Positions 32,128 through 45,120 of a stretch of DNA of 64,000 nucleotides are shown one piece after another. The notes under the pieces were generated by a model that saw nothing but the letters and a program-made list of their open reading frames with translations, made no database searches and was not told where the DNA came from. The position numbers were made by a program, and so were the translations under genes. Location of the stretch: NCBI RefSeq assembly GCF_907165205.1, contig NC_058190.1, positions 10,362,001 to 10,426,000 on the forward strand. Direction: 5' to 3'. The stretch is from Coccinella septempunctata (lineage: Eukaryota; Arthropoda; Insecta; Coleoptera; Coccinellidae). Every line of letters begins with the position of its first letter. Position 1 is the first letter of the stretch.

Positions 32128-32890
32128 TGTTACGCCCTGAACTGACTTTAACCACGGTACTAATTCTTCACTATTCCCCGAATAGCTTGTACCCGTCTCC
32201 CCTTTTGAGACCTAACTCCGAAAAATACTTCTAAATTTCTCGAGCTGCCGAATCTACTCTCGGACTTCCAAATCTACTCTATTCGAATCCCGGATTCTAC
32301 TTCCGTCTTCCCGACGTATATTTTCTTCGCCTCTAACTTCCCACTAACTCCCTTCCTTTTTTTTTGGTTCCTTTTTATCATTCCCCTTCTTAGACCAAAA
32401 ACCCAAATTTCCTCTCCACCTCTCGTGGGTGTTTCCCCGATTATTCCACGACGCGCTAACCTTGCATTTTCCTGAACTAATTGAATTAGCCGGTTAAAAC
32501 TCAAGAGCCTGCTAATTCCTACAACGCCGAATCAATTATCTTCTAATATTGAATTGATATATAAGCTCTTATGGGCGAGTTATTATCTAAACTAAACCGT
32601 TTTCCTTTTAACTTAAAATTGGCCTCATGTCCGACATGAAACTCTACTTCTTCGACACTTATCTTCCGAGTGGAAAATTATCGTTCATACGCTTGTCATC
32701 AAAACCTTTATTTTCAATTATCTTGAACGTTGAGAACCCGAGAAAGAATTTCCTAGCCCAATATTCTATAAGCATATATATCTCGTCAATATTCCTATTT
32801 ATTACAAGCATCTACTCTTCTTCGGTTGAACCTTCTCCTTTTCGTGGTCCTGGCGATGACAAATTGGCTAGTTCGATTCAGATCGTAACA
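32128..32890 (-). mobile_element. Possible solo LTR (763 bp)
   Basis: Bounded by TGTTACGCCCTGAAC and, reversed at the other end, TGTTACGATCTGAAT. These are TG...CA ends with a 14-bp imperfect inverted repeat, longer than usual for an LTR. No target duplication and no second copy are present in the window. A short DNA transposon is an alternative. Confidence 0.35.
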
Positions 32891-32932
32891 CCTCATATCA
32901 TATGCATCTAAATAATTCTTATTTTTCAGCTT

Positions 32933-34153
32933 TCAAAAATATTTTTTTTTGAACATCCTTCGATTGCGATTCTTTGTCCTTAATGATGAGGACAATACTT
33001 TAACATCTCTTTCGGACAAATATTTCGATATGTGCTCAAGACATGGATACGGAAGTCTACCATAGGAAATTTGATGTATCAATCTACAGGATTCCTCCTC
33101 AAGTATAATAATTTTCATTATCTTCGAGAATCTATGTCTTATTTCTCTCCAGAAAAAGGTGGAATCCTTGTTTGCTACAATATTGTCCCTAACACAAGCA
33201 CTTCTCAGATAAATGACGACCTCACTTTTCTTGCAGCATAGAATATCATGGACTGTAACCCGATGTGTTTCGACTATCTGCGTGGATTGGAGACGGTTCA
33301 AATCGTTTTCGAATTTCCTATATATTTTTTGGAACTTCACATCGGATGTGATGATTTGAGAAACACTGTCTTCAAGAGTTTCCCCACAACGTTTTTTAAG
33401 TGCGAAGTGCTTAAGGAAGATAACGATTGGGTCCATCATCCGATAATCTTCAGCAACCAATAGTTCAAATGCCGTCCATCCAGTTCTGCTCCTTATGCCC
33501 ATTGCAGCACCTTCGCGAAGTAAAAAATCGACCACAGACGGATGTCCATTTCGGGAAGCTACGTGTAAAGGTGTCTCACCAAATATGTTCACACTGTTGA
33601 TATCAACCCCTCGTTTCATGAATATCTTCGCCAGAAACAAGATATCCCTCGGGGTGCATGCTGCAGCACCTACTATAATGTGGAGAGCGTTGTCTCCCCT
33701 TATATTCGTCGCCTTTGGATCCATTCCGTACTTCGTTACAAGTTTCTGAATATAACGCCGCTTATAGGGCGCGTACATCAGTACTACATGTAGCAGAGTA
33801 TTTTTCAAGAAGTCAACGGCATTTGGTAGCGCACCACATTTCAAGAGTTCCTTTAAGCAGTCTTCTTCATAATCCACCCGAGCACACAAATGAATTGGCT
33901 TGTGCATGGGAAAAAAGCTGTTTTGCTCTACATTAGCGCCGTACTCTACCAGGTGTTTTATCAATGTGTATTTTCCACATAATACTGCTTGGTGAAGACA
34001 AGTATAGCCTCTTTTGTCGATACCATGCACACTAGCTCCCATTTCCAGAAACTTTCTCATTGCACGCTCATTTCCAGCAGAGATTGAAGCTCTGAAAGCT
34101 TGGTAAAGCCTACGGTGTTTATTCTCTCTTTCTTGAATATGAAGTAGGGTTTT
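32933..34153 (-). CDS. Ankyrin-repeat protein with F-box/PRANC-like C terminus, last exon
   Basis: A minus-strand acceptor (TTTGTTATAG) ends at 34154, and the frame is open from 34153 to the stop at 32933, about 405 codons. Around six ankyrin repeats are visible (GYTCLHQAV..GKYTLIKHLVEYGANVE; ETPLHVASRNGHPSVVDFLLREGA). After a Lys/Glu-rich linker the C terminus has LPYPCLEHISKYLSERDVKVL-like sequence, an F-box/PRANC-like helix pair that in other ankyrin proteins recruits SCF ubiquitin ligase. Earlier exons are not recognised. No stop, frameshift or target duplication is seen, so it is the best candidate for a working host gene here. An element-borne or laterally acquired origin cannot be excluded. 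Confidence 0.75.
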   Translation of the reverse strand, partial: KTLLHIQERENKHRRLYQAFRASISAGNERAMRKFLEMGASVHGIDKRGYTCLHQAVLCGKYTLIKHLVEYGANVEQNSFFPMHKPIHLCARVDYEEDCLKELLKCGALPNAVDFLKNTLLHVVLMYAPYKRRYIQKLVTKYGMDPKATNIRGDNALHIIVGAAACTPRDILFLAKIFMKRGVDINSVNIFGETPLHVASRNGHPSVVDFLLREGAAMGIRSRTGWTAFELLVAEDYRMMDPIVIFLKHFALKKRCGETLEDSVSQIITSDVKFQKIYRKFENDLNRLQSTQIVETHRVTVHDILCCKKSEVVIYLRSACVRDNIVANKDSTFFWREIRHRFSKIMKIIILEEESCRLIHQISYGRLPYPCLEHISKYLSERDVKVLSSSLRTKNRNRRMFKKKYF

Positions 34154-35463
34154 CTATAACAAAAATGATCACGAATGAATTAAAAATTCATAAAAAAAAT
34201 ATAATGAAACGAAAAAATGTAACAAATGTGCTAGAGGAAATCATAAGTAAATTATTTTTCTACATTTGTCAATTTGAAATGAAAGAAGAGGCACCTTCAT
34301 TGCAAGGAGCTCATCTTTGTATTTGGGAAGATCGATACGAATATATATATTATATAATCTAACTAATGAGGTAGGTTGTGAGGAATTTTAGTGGCTGTAG
34401 TATTCCAGATTAAGATGAGTTTATACCACGAGATAATCTCGCCTTCCGTATAAGCCGTTAGGGGGACTACCAGATTATTGGTTGTGCCAGAACCCTTGAA
34501 CGATAAGTAGAAGTTGCGAATATTACAATAGTTAAAGCTTTCGTCGAAAATATGGCGGCACCGAACGTCTTTTTTAATTTCAGCAGATTTCGAATTGTAG
34601 CCAATGGCCAGACTTTTCGAGGGATTATTCTCTGTGGAAATTCATTGAATAAATTATTTCATCTCGGAAAGTGAGTAACATGAATAAACATTCGTTCTTC
34701 AATGAAAAAAATTTTCCTTTTGACGAACAAAAGTATTTTTTGCTTTCCGAGATGACGAACTGATTGAATTGAAAACTTATGAAAACCCCTTATAAATAAG
34801 TGGTTCTGACGTAAAAAATACCTTTCTGCATTTTGAACTGAGCACTGAAACGGTGTAGGCTCCTCTTAACTGAAAAACGTAACAGTTCAGGGTTGGTTCA
34901 CGTAGCACGTACAATTAAATAAGAAACGAAACGAACAAAAATATTGAGCGATTATTTAAAAAATATTCCTTCATCTTTCCTTTCCTCTTTGATGTTCAAG
35001 TAATGTGTTATTAGATTTTTTTTGTATTACTCTTTGCTATGATACTCAACAATTCCGAAATAAAGTTATTGGGAAGTTTTTGTACATGAATGAGGTCCTG
35101 AGAGCACGAAATATATCATCCAATCTTAGTTCAGTTATTCAATTACTGTATAATAAATAATATTTTATTATATTCAAGTGAGAAGAAACCGAATACCTTT
35201 TGGCTTTTTTTGTTACACAGGTAATACACATTCGTATAATTTTTCCATTCGTATATTGGCCATGGTACAGAATATAATATTGAAAATCAAAATAGTATAA
35301 ATTTAAAAGGTGCTTTCTTCATATTTATAATCTTGCGAATTTCTACAAAATTAATCGATTGAACTTTCCCCACAATGAAATTTTGAAAAATTTCACGATA
35401 ACTATTACTTTGAATAAAAAAATGGGAAACATTCGATAATTCTATGGAGAAAATATTATAGTG
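34154..35463. other. Unassigned region upstream of the ankyrin exon
   Basis: AT-rich; no coding frame or repeat recognised. Upstream exons or the promoter of the ankyrin gene could lie here. Confidence 0.3.
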
Positions 35464-36140
35464 CAGTCATTCGACCAAATCGACAAATAACAAATACCAC
35501 GGAAAATTTCACTCTCAAACAACTATAAAATATCAATAATATCACTAATATAAAAGTACTAAGGTGGTAATAAGTACGTGACTGAAACTGATCAAAAATA
35601 TCAGGTTAGATCATAGAACACAACAAACAGAATAATAAATCATGACATAGAGAACAATCAATAAAAGAATAACATAAACATCAAAAGCAGATACAACCAT
35701 ATGCATCCTTATACATCTGTTCATCGAATAAAAACAAGGTTAAATATCAGCTCACAAGGAAACTTGCTTATAACAAACATATTTATTTGTTTGTTTGTTA
35801 TAAGCAAGTTTCCTTGTGAGCTGATATTTATTTGTTTGTTTGTTATAAGCAAGTTTCCTTGTGAGCTGATATTTAACCTTGTTTTCATTCGATGAACAGA
35901 TGTATCAGGATGCATATGGTTGTATCTGCTTTTGATGTTTATGTTATTCTTTTATTGATTGTTCTCTATGTCATGATTTATTATTCTGTTTGTTGTGTTC
36001 TATGATCTAACCTGATATTTTTGATCAGTTTCAGTCACGTACTTATTACCACCTTAGTACTTTTATATTAGTGATATTATTGATATTTTATTGTTGTTTG
36101 AGAGTGGCATTTGTTATTTGTCGATTTGGTCGAATGACTG
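35464..36140. repeat. Nearly perfect 677-bp palindrome
   Basis: The left arm (35464-35780) and right arm (about 35836-36140) are inverted copies that differ by one 12-base indel and a few substitutions. The centre holds two tandem 45-bp units (35781-35825, 35826-35870) containing TTTGTTTGTTTGTTATAAGC. The mirrored frames on the two strands are a consequence of the palindrome, not genes. Confidence 0.85.
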
Positions 36141-39100
36141 TCCATTTCCTTTTTATTTTGATTTGACAAGTGAGTACAAAGTTCTATCAACACATCATGA
36201 TATTTTATCGACTTGTTAATTTTTGTAGAAGTACTGAAGATGGCTGTCATAAGCCGAAAGCGCTTTACCTAATATTAAAAAATTGAAAATACTTGGAATA
36301 CATCATTTCACACCTATCAATATCTTTACCAAGTACAAGCTAACGATTCAACATATTTCTTGAATATTCCATTCGTTTGTGGGTTCACTGTGAAAAAACT
36401 GAATAGATCGTAAAGTGGAGCAGCTGTGGCCTAAACAAATAATAATGCGATTTAACCAGTTGGGATCTAGCGTTTTGTAGCAAAACCCCCTGTATTGTCG
36501 TCCTTCATTAAATTAAATTATTGGAATAAGACAATTCTCCATTTGTTGACAATTTCCCAGGGAAACATTGTTAGTTAACATTCAATGATAATATACATGG
36601 TGATTCATTACTATTGGAACATATACTAGTGATCGAAATGAAGCGGTAGTACCAAGCATGCATCGAAAATCTTTTGCTGTGGGAAAATAAAACAGGATGT
36701 TAAGGTGGAACGAAAAATTGATTATAATGTCAAAGCAATTATAATTCACCCGAAGAAATAACATTTAGCAACACAGCAACATCCGAAAGCATGCTTCTAA
36801 TGAACTAAATAAAATTGTTCTGAGACAATATCACCAATATTGTGAACGAATGATTTCTACGTCAAACTATCTCATCAAAATAACCGTGAAGTTCCGTCAA
36901 AAATAGGTACCATTTTATCATCAGAAATCATTCATGTCGTCGCGGCCGCTATAACTAAATTTTTATAAATTACATAAAATAGGACTACTTTCCCAAAGTA
37001 ATACCTCTGTACTAATTCTAATGACAATGAAAATTAAATGCTTAAATTATCAGCAAAATACGAAAAAAACTTAACTTTGTTTCTTTTTCACAGCAATATT
37101 TCATTGAATAAGATTTGTTCCCATGATCATAATTTGATTCAAATCACTATTATAATTATCATACTCCCCAAAGCAAATAATTGGAAAAAATAACCCGGTA
37201 CATTAACTAGACTATGCGTTATAATTATCAAAGCATTTTACATATTCCATATACCACTATCACAAAACGTCGCACATCGAACGAGACTCGAGAAGAGACG
37301 AGACTTCAGTTGAGTCTCATCTCATTGGTCTTGTGGGCATCACTTATCAACATCTTTCAATAAATTGTCCATTTATCATTATCAAAGTGTTATAAGGAAA
37401 TGAATAAATATATTATATTTTGAGCTTTATTTTGAACGTCAAATGAAAGTGATTTGAACTTACCAAATTGACAAAAACCACAACAATCAACAACTTGAAA
37501 AAAAAAATTTCGATACCAAGGAACATTTTGGAAGCAACACTAATTTCAATCTTATACTGATCAAAGTAACTTTATAAATCTGAATAGTGAAACTCGAGTC
37601 GCATATTACTTGAATACTCATTTCATACCGTTGGTGGTGGTGGTGGGAATTCCATTGATTTTTACTCTTCTTCTTCTTCTTTTCTTCATCTTTTTCGCCA
37701 ACAACACTACGGTTTATGTGACTTCACAGAAATCGTTAACTGTGACTAATTTCAGAGTGGGCTACGTGCTATGAGATTTTCAAGGTTTGTAGCTGAGGCA
37801 GGTATAAGGGCCAACTCCGATATTGCTGGTTTTACTGGCCCGCAATCGAATAACAATAGAACTCGAACGTCTTTGCCAATAGGCATCGTCTCTGACTAAG
37901 CATTGAACTCTCAAAAACTTTAGGTCTCATACAGTTCAATGGGTAGAAGGAATTATATTCCCGAAATTTGTTCAGCTTATTCAGATTATTCATTATTATT
38001 GTCCGTATTAAATAAATCATTGCCGACAGTTCTAGAATTAAAATTCTAGACCATTTTTGAGATAATTGGCCTTGAACATTTCAACAGTTTCTATTTTTAA
38101 TGGAAAATTAATACTCTGAAATTTGAGGAAATGTATTTGAAATAATGGTCATAGCACCATTGTTGTCGATACAGGCAATTCTTCTCCGTCTACATTTTTT
38201 CCGAACTTTGAACATGAAATTATGTAATTTGGACACCCTGTATATCGGAATTGAAGAGTTAGGACTTCTGTTTGAAAAACATTTTATTTTTGTTACTTCC
38301 AGTTCTATCTAACTCTAAGATTGTTACAGCTACTCTGAGATTCTCCTATCTTGCGTCTTTGGAGATCGCAGAGATCATAAAACTTCTCTTGAGATACGAA
38401 GTACAATTTTATTGAACAAATTATCATTTCCTTTGAAAAGTAATTCTGGAAGAACGGATATCCGTGCAACGTCATGAGAATCCTTATGTTATCCGAAATA
38501 CCAGTGAAAAATTTTTGTATCTACTGTGCCTTCCCACCTAATTCCAAGAAAGGTCCATTCCAGGAATTGTTTGAATTTTTAGGTTCCACTCTTTCTACAC
38601 AACAATGTCTTCTAACCTTCGAAAGTTTAGGCAGGGTATAATTCATTCAGTGAAGTGAGAAGACCAGGTAGTCCACAGATTTAAGAAATCCAAAATTCAA
38701 CACAGAATTGATTCAGTTGGACTATGCGAAATTTTCAGTAAAATTGGCTTCTAGGAAATGGAGGAACGATCATCAAATGCCAAACTTCTACAGATTGTGT
38801 CGATTCTGCATGAAATTTGATTGTTCAGATTCAGGTTTTATACAGTATTTAGTATTCGAAATATACTAACTATATTCGTTTAAGCGATTCCTACAGAATG
38901 TATTTCGTATTTTATCAAAAACCTCCAATACTTATAACTTTTGAGCTTCTCGATGAATTTTCATGAAAATTTCAAGAAATGACTACAGGAAAATGACTTA
39001 TATTCGCTCTTTATGACTTGTTGATAACACAGGACCGAGTTAGAAAACTTTATTTTTTATAACACATCTTGTATATTGAATTTTCAAGAAGCGAAATTTT

Positions 39101-39172
39101 CCCCTGATTTGCACTCAATATTTTTTCAAAGAAGTGTATTGGCAATACTGGCACACTTCATATCAGTATTCT
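36141..39172. other. Unassigned 3 kb
   Basis: No gene recognised. GAAGATGGCTGTCATAAGCC followed by GAAAGCGC near 36238 resembles Penelope-like 3' tails. Small GGT and TTC microsatellites lie near 37630 and 37670. A lone ACCCTGTATA mariner-type end lies near 38233. Confidence 0.3.
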
Positions 39173-40384
39173 ATATACTTCATTCAAATTTATTTTAGCA
39201 GTCGGTTGGCCATGAAATAATTTTCTCAAGTTTTTGTAACTAGAACGAAGTTAGGTTGGCACTTATGAAATGTCGTTGATGTCATAACGCCGTTGCCACA
39301 ACTAATATTAATTTTTATTACGAGAATGCCGAAAGTGATTGAAATAAGACACAGGGCTTGAGGAAGTGCTCTTTAGAATTCAAGTCCGCTCATTCAAATA
39401 GTTATACCCTGATATTCTAAAATCCACAATACGTCAGACGTTAGCGAACATATTCAATGTAAGAGAATTTATATAATGTTTCATCTGGATCTAAACGACA
39501 TATATTTTAGCTGGATATTTCCACAATCAGAAAGATTGTGAATGAAGAGGATGACAAAGAATTTCCTTCTATTGGGAGACCCAAAAAAGTGGTGGAATTT
39601 GAGAATTTTATGTTCGAGTGAATTAATGCGAAACTTTTACTACAGGATTTTCGATAAATGTCATCGGAGAATAAGTTCCCTAAAATGGATTTTTCTATTT
39701 TTCATTTGACTTGTCCTATACAATGTAAATGTCTCAAGGTACTAATAAATACCTATAATTATTATAATTACATCAATGTATTAAGATGAATAGCCACAAA
39801 TACGCGCAACTTGCCCTGTTACTTGTTTATTCATGTGAAATTTTTGTTCAAAGGTGAAGTTCATCTCAACTTGAAACTTCCTTCAATTCCTTTTACTTAT
39901 ATTGATGCAAGATGATTTTCGTTGAAAAATTTAACATTCTTGTAATTATCTGTTTATTCCTTCGGGAGATACCCATTCCCAACCACTGCATCATATGCAT
40001 TTCATCTTCGAGTTAATATTTTTGAAATTTCAAATGATGTAAGCCAAAGAAGATAACGAACATTAACTCTCCTCAAGCTAGTGCATATTATGATATTATA
40101 CTGATCTCTTGTATTTTCCATGCAAATAACTGGATTTGGTATGCCTTCAATCAGTTTGTATAAACTTCAATTATGTTCGTCACATATTTTCCGAAGAGAT
40201 TCGACATTGTGATGAAATACGTAATGAAAGAAACTTTTACGTAGAACGGGCAACATAGCGTTGATTTAAAACCCAAAAATGTTTTGACAAGCTTCATAAC
40301 CCCACATTTTCGTACTATACAGAGTGAAATGTGTCAAATTTCCATGGCCAACCGACTGCTAAAATAAAAGTGAATGAAGTATAT
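39173..40384 (+). mobile_element. Decayed Tc1/mariner-like element
   Basis: Inverted ends of about 40 bp (ATATACTTCATTCA...TTTTAGCAGTCGGTTGGCCA) at 39173-39214 and 40342-40384. Inside, after an ATGCCGAAAG start at 39325, broken plus-strand frames include LDISTIRKIVNEED and IGRPKKV, which resemble the helix-turn-helix and GRPKK linker of Tc1/mariner transposases. No DDE/D motifs remain. Confidence 0.5.
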
Positions 40385-41985
40385 GTATCATTGAATATCG
40401 GGAATTTTCAATTCATAATAAATGAATGAAACGAATTTCTCAGGACCGGATATTTAGGAATGCTCTGCAGCTTATACTTATTTCACTTGAATATACCAAT
40501 TTTGGGGTTCCTTTTACATCTCTTAACCCTAATGGAGTTTTTCAGAAAGAATACTCCCCAAGTTCGGAAGCAAGCTTCCAATGAAATTCTCATTCTCGAA
40601 TAGTCATCTTGAAGACTTTTTTTCGAATTGCCACAAGAGATTGTAATGAAATATAAGATTTTATAAATGAAAAAAAAATTAAAAATATAGTTTACTCTGA
40701 ATAAGTTGTAGAGAGGGAGCTGCATCTGAGGTGACACAGAATAGATCAGAAATAATAAAGGAATAAAAAAAAAAGAATGAGAACTTTTATTGTTCATAGT
40801 AATGTCGGCGTTCATTTCTTTGCTTTTGTAATAAAGAAAGCTGTAGCGTATTTGCTTAGAACAGTGAAAGTATTTCAAAGAAAGAGTATTTTCAAAAACA
40901 AATTATCATTCCTCTTCTCATTAATTGCCCTCCATTTTTTGCTTCACTATACCTACCTATATGTTGCTTGGATACGTTTTCATTCCTGCCAATTTTCAAT
41001 CAATCCACTCAAATGATGAATGTTTATTCCATCTGTTTCGATTATTGGAAAATATTATATCCAAAAATGAATTAAGGAAGTATTTTTTTGGTTTATGTGA
41101 AAAAGCCTCAAAATATGTGGAATAAGATGGAGCAGGATTTGTTTCTGAGAAATTAAATGATTTCAATATATGTACCTACTTCTGCATTATTCGTTATATT
41201 CAATGGTACATAAAATATTGATACAAGGTGTGTCACTTTTGCCGATAGGCTTGTGTGAAAATGCATTTAGTGTGAATTCTGAGGAAAATATCGCTTCTTG
41301 AAAATTTGATGTAAAATGTGTTTTGTCTCTGTGACAAGGAAAATTAGAGGTCTTTAAAAACAATCTCAGTTTTTTCAACAGGAAAGATTTTAGTTAGTTT
41401 CTTCCTAAATTGAAAAATTGAATCAGAGCAACCTGCCAAAAACAACTATTAGTTAGTGGCTCGAATTATTTTAGCGTTTTATGATTTTTGTGAACGTCCG
41501 CAGCTGTTTTGAAGAATTCGGCGGTCAGTAGCACATCGTTACGACTTACGTATCGAAAATGGTGATCGTAACTTCGAAATTTTTTTTATTACATTTAATG
41601 TTGTATTATTTGTGGCTACTACTGATGTTCCTGCTTCAATTCAGTAAATAGAGACTCTTTCATGATGGATAGAGATTCATTTTTGAATATTTTGAGTTGT
41701 CTTGACACCGAGACATTTTCGGACACTAGTTTATGAATAAAAAATATTTATTTAATTGCCCTTTATCATTTCTGAAAATAAGGAATAGTTATTCTGAGTC
41801 ACCCTGTATATGTGTGAATATGAGTCATTGTGCTATACTTATTTTTCGAATTGAATTTTCATAAAAATTAACTAAGGCGTCCAAGAGTTATGCCGATGGA
41901 AGATATTTGACGAAATACACGAACATATTTAGGATATATTCCGAATGGTCCATGTCTCCAGCCCCCCAAATTTGAATATTACCCT
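40385..41985. other. Unassigned 1.6 kb
   Basis: Only short, AT-biased frames. An ACCCTGTATA mariner-type end near 41803 has no partner. Confidence 0.3.
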
Positions 41986-41989
41986 TTTT

Positions 41990-43950
41990 TTGACGCTGAA
42001 GTTTTGTACAAGTTGTGTACGGATATGTACCGTTGGAAAAAATTTGTACCCCTAATTAAAATGATGAAAATACGGTTTGCAGTTTAGGGGTTTCTAGACA
42101 TGCTCACCTCCACTTTTGAAATTGCAAATTTTTTATATCTCAAAGTTTTGTACTATTTTTGTACCGAAATGTACCCAAAAGAAAAATTTTTGTACCCTCT
42201 AAGATTAAGGGGTCTTAGGAGGGTTTCAAATTGAGGGCCTGGAGACATGTTCTTGAAATAATGAAGTTTCGGTTTCCGAAACAAGCTGAAACATGTGTAT
42301 TAGTTTTGTACCGAAATGTACCGTTGAAAAAAATGTTGTACCCTTATTAAAATGAAGAAAATACAGAATTCAGTTTGGGGAAACTGTAGACATGCTCACT
42401 CCCAATTTTTTATTTCAAAGTTTTGTACCGAAATGTACCATCAAGAATAGTTTTGTAATCTAAGATTGAGAGGTCATAGGCCATTCTAAGAGAAAAATGA
42501 ACATCTTCAATTTTCTGATAACAGTTGAATCTATAGGTACTAATAATATGGAAACACATTGACGTCTTTTTTTTCGAAATCGTGTAGCATATTTTTACGC
42601 AGACTACAACCACTAGAGATGAAACACGAACAATCAACATACTATCAACATTGTTGTTACTATGGTATTCTCTTCTTTGATAAACTCACAACTTTTTTGT
42701 CTTTCAAGACTTTCTAATTCACAGAAAACGCTAACACATGGCGAAACAGTAAATAGGTTCTTTCGAAAGATTGATAATCTTCAGCAATATTGGGGTACTC
42801 AATTTATCAACAGAATGTTTCAATTTCCCATCTGTCATTTGACCATTTCTGGAGTAGGATTCAATTATAAAAGCTTTTTACTTTTGTGCATTTCGGTACG
42901 AAAGAGAAAAAACTTTAATTTTCAATAGTGGGGGGTGAGTATGTGAACATCCCCTCCGAACTGAAATACGTATTTTCGTCATTTCAATTAGGGGTACAAA
43001 ACTTTTTTCAACGGTACATTTCGTTAAACAAGTGAAAAATTGATGACTTTTTTCAACGTCGCGTCGCCATGTATTTCTTTCTGATCTTAATCAAATTTGA
43101 CTTTATCAAGAAGAAAATTATGATCTGTGCCGAAATGTACCGTCAAGAAAAAGAATTTTTTCCTAAGATTAAAGGGTCTTAGGAGGGTTTCAAATTGAGG
43201 CGGTCCGGAAACACGTTTTCAAAATAATGAGATTTCGGTTTCCGAAACAAGCTGTAACACTTTAGTACCGAAATATACCGTTGATAAAAATTTGTGTTCT
43301 TCAATTTAAATAAAGAAAATAGAAAATAGGGATTTCATATAATATAGTTGTTGAAATTTTACCGTCTTCAGGCGATTCAGTTCCACTCACAAATGATATA
43401 TTGAATTTATTTTTCAAACTGCACTTTCCAGATTTCTATGTATTTTAACATCATTTTATGTATTGCAAGGATTTGAAACAAGAATCTGGTGGCACTCATT
43501 TATTTAATTTGAATTACAGAACTTTCCTTGTCCACGACCAAGCTCTCCAAAGGCTAACAGCTGCCAGTTGCATTTTGCCTAATTTTTTTGTTTTTGTTAC
43601 AGTAGTATCTATAGTGAAAAATCCCATTTAATAAACTTTCCCCTTCCATAATTTCGTAATTTCAGTTAGAGGTATGAAATTTCAACGGTACATTTCGGTA
43701 AAAAACTGGTACGAAACTTTAGCCTTAAAACAAGTGCAAAATTAATGACCACACTTTTTTCAACGTCGGCATGCATTTGTGATCCTAGGTTCCCAAACTC
43801 GCTTGTATCTTGAAAAAATAATCAAGATCTCTTCAGCAGGGAGATGAATCTAGGCACAGAAGATGTTGAAAAAAAAATGAGTTAGTTTCAAGATTAATGA
43901 CGTTTAAACAGCGGTACATTTCGCTACCAAACTAGTGCTTCACTGAGAGC
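41990..43950. repeat. Cluster of GTACCGAAATGTACC motifs with a duplicated about 200-bp unit
   Basis: The near-palindrome GTACCGAAATGTACC and its reverse occur about ten times: direct near 42015, 42162, 42309, 42424, 43132 and 43265, and reversed near 42892, 43013, 43690 and 43915. A roughly 200-bp unit at 42150-42362 recurs at 43125-43322 (shared GGTCTTAGGAGGGTTTCAAA and CGGTTTCCGAAACAAGCTG). No coding frame explains it. Confidence 0.7.
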
Positions 43951-44739
43951 AGAGTTAATTTATATTATAATATATAAAGCTTATTAACATTAAATAAATC
44001 CTGGATTAAAATACGGCGCAGAAAATCCCTATTTGTCATAAATGCATTCTTTATTGCATGAAAAATAATCAGGTTTATTCAGTAGAAAATATAGAATTTA
44101 TTATTTATATATTGTTTATACATTGAAATTTTTAATATAGTTCATGACAATTGAATTTATTTGTCAGTAATATTTCATTTATTATTTGCAAATAAATAAA
44201 GAGTATATCCAAGAAAACAATGATTGTATAAACACTTAGTTATATATTCTCTTGATCATATAACTTGATGAGAGCTCATACATAAAAGCGACTAAAGTAA
44301 GTGGACTATCTATTGTATGACTTACGGTATTCGGTATATAGCCGGCGGCGTGCTAAGGGCCCAATTGAATCCTGCCTTGCAAGTTGAGGAGGTAGCTTGT
44401 CCTCAGACAAGGTTTTACAATTCAAAACTTTCCGATAATTACTAAAATCATGATAATGTGGTGAGATTTTCTATGAACAATAATCAAGAGCAATGTGGCT
44501 TTCAAATGCTAACTCAACTTAAACATATTTGCAAGTCGCAAGCATGTGTGTGTACATCATAAAAAACCCTATATTCAAATACTCAAACTAATGAGAAAGT
44601 GTTCACCCGATTCTGAAGGAATCGACCAACTTACTTATTGCTAAATTAATTCCTATTTTTGGAAACTTAGGCTTTTTTGTCTGAAATTTATACGCATTTC
44701 TATCGACTAATTTTAAATATGTTTTATTTAGGGAGAATA
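43951..44739. other. Unassigned AT-rich spacer
   Basis: No gene or repeat recognised. Confidence 0.3.
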
Positions 44740-45020
44740 TATTCATGGGGGCTGAAGGACCTCAGGTCGATGGCCATTTAAACTTTTTCTCTCTCTCTCT
44801 ATTTATGGAATACTCTTCATATTTATCACTAATCAATATTTCACTTCTTGAACTGATCATTGTCTATTTGCGACTCTGTAATTGGTGGAATTCTGTTGCC
44901 TATGTCACTGAAGGTATGATTGAAAAATGTTATACGATTATTAAAAGTTTTCAAGGTAAAAATTCTCCTAATATTTATGAAATTTTTCAAAATTTTCAGA
45001 TAGTTTTATCGCCAGATACC
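44740..45020 (-). pseudogene. Probable downstream part of the unnamed minus-strand gene
   Basis: Reading left from the edge of element D, one minus-strand frame gives NYLKIL.NFINI...TFNNRITFFNHTFSD, which fits as the continuation of the segment at 49785-49883. It has one in-frame stop. The CAGATACC target duplication shows the two stretches were contiguous before insertion. Weak evidence on its own. Confidence 0.35.
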
Positions 45021-45120
45021 TAAGATGTCTAAAACTCTGGTGTATTCACTGATTCGATTTTGTTTTTAATTTCGTGGGGATATGGGATCAGTTTCGTTTT
45101 TTCCACTGTAGGTAGCGCTG

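Noticed and set aside
32274..32504. 76-codon minus-strand frame in the possible LTR
   Set aside because: Basic, low-complexity composition and no homology pattern; lies inside a non-coding repeat.
33032..33936. Plus-strand frames over the ankyrin exon
   Set aside because: Antisense shadows of a clear ankyrin-repeat frame.
35701..35915. Two similar frames on opposite strands with matching peptides
   Set aside because: A direct product of the palindrome; the same DNA is read on both strands.
38229..38243. ACCCTGTATA end suggesting another mariner element (also near 41803)
   Set aside because: No inverted partner or paired TA site could be found nearby.
40483..40878. 131-codon minus-strand frame in the unassigned region
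   Set aside because: Composition follows local AT bias (Phe, Tyr, Leu, Lys); no domain, splice signal or repeat support.
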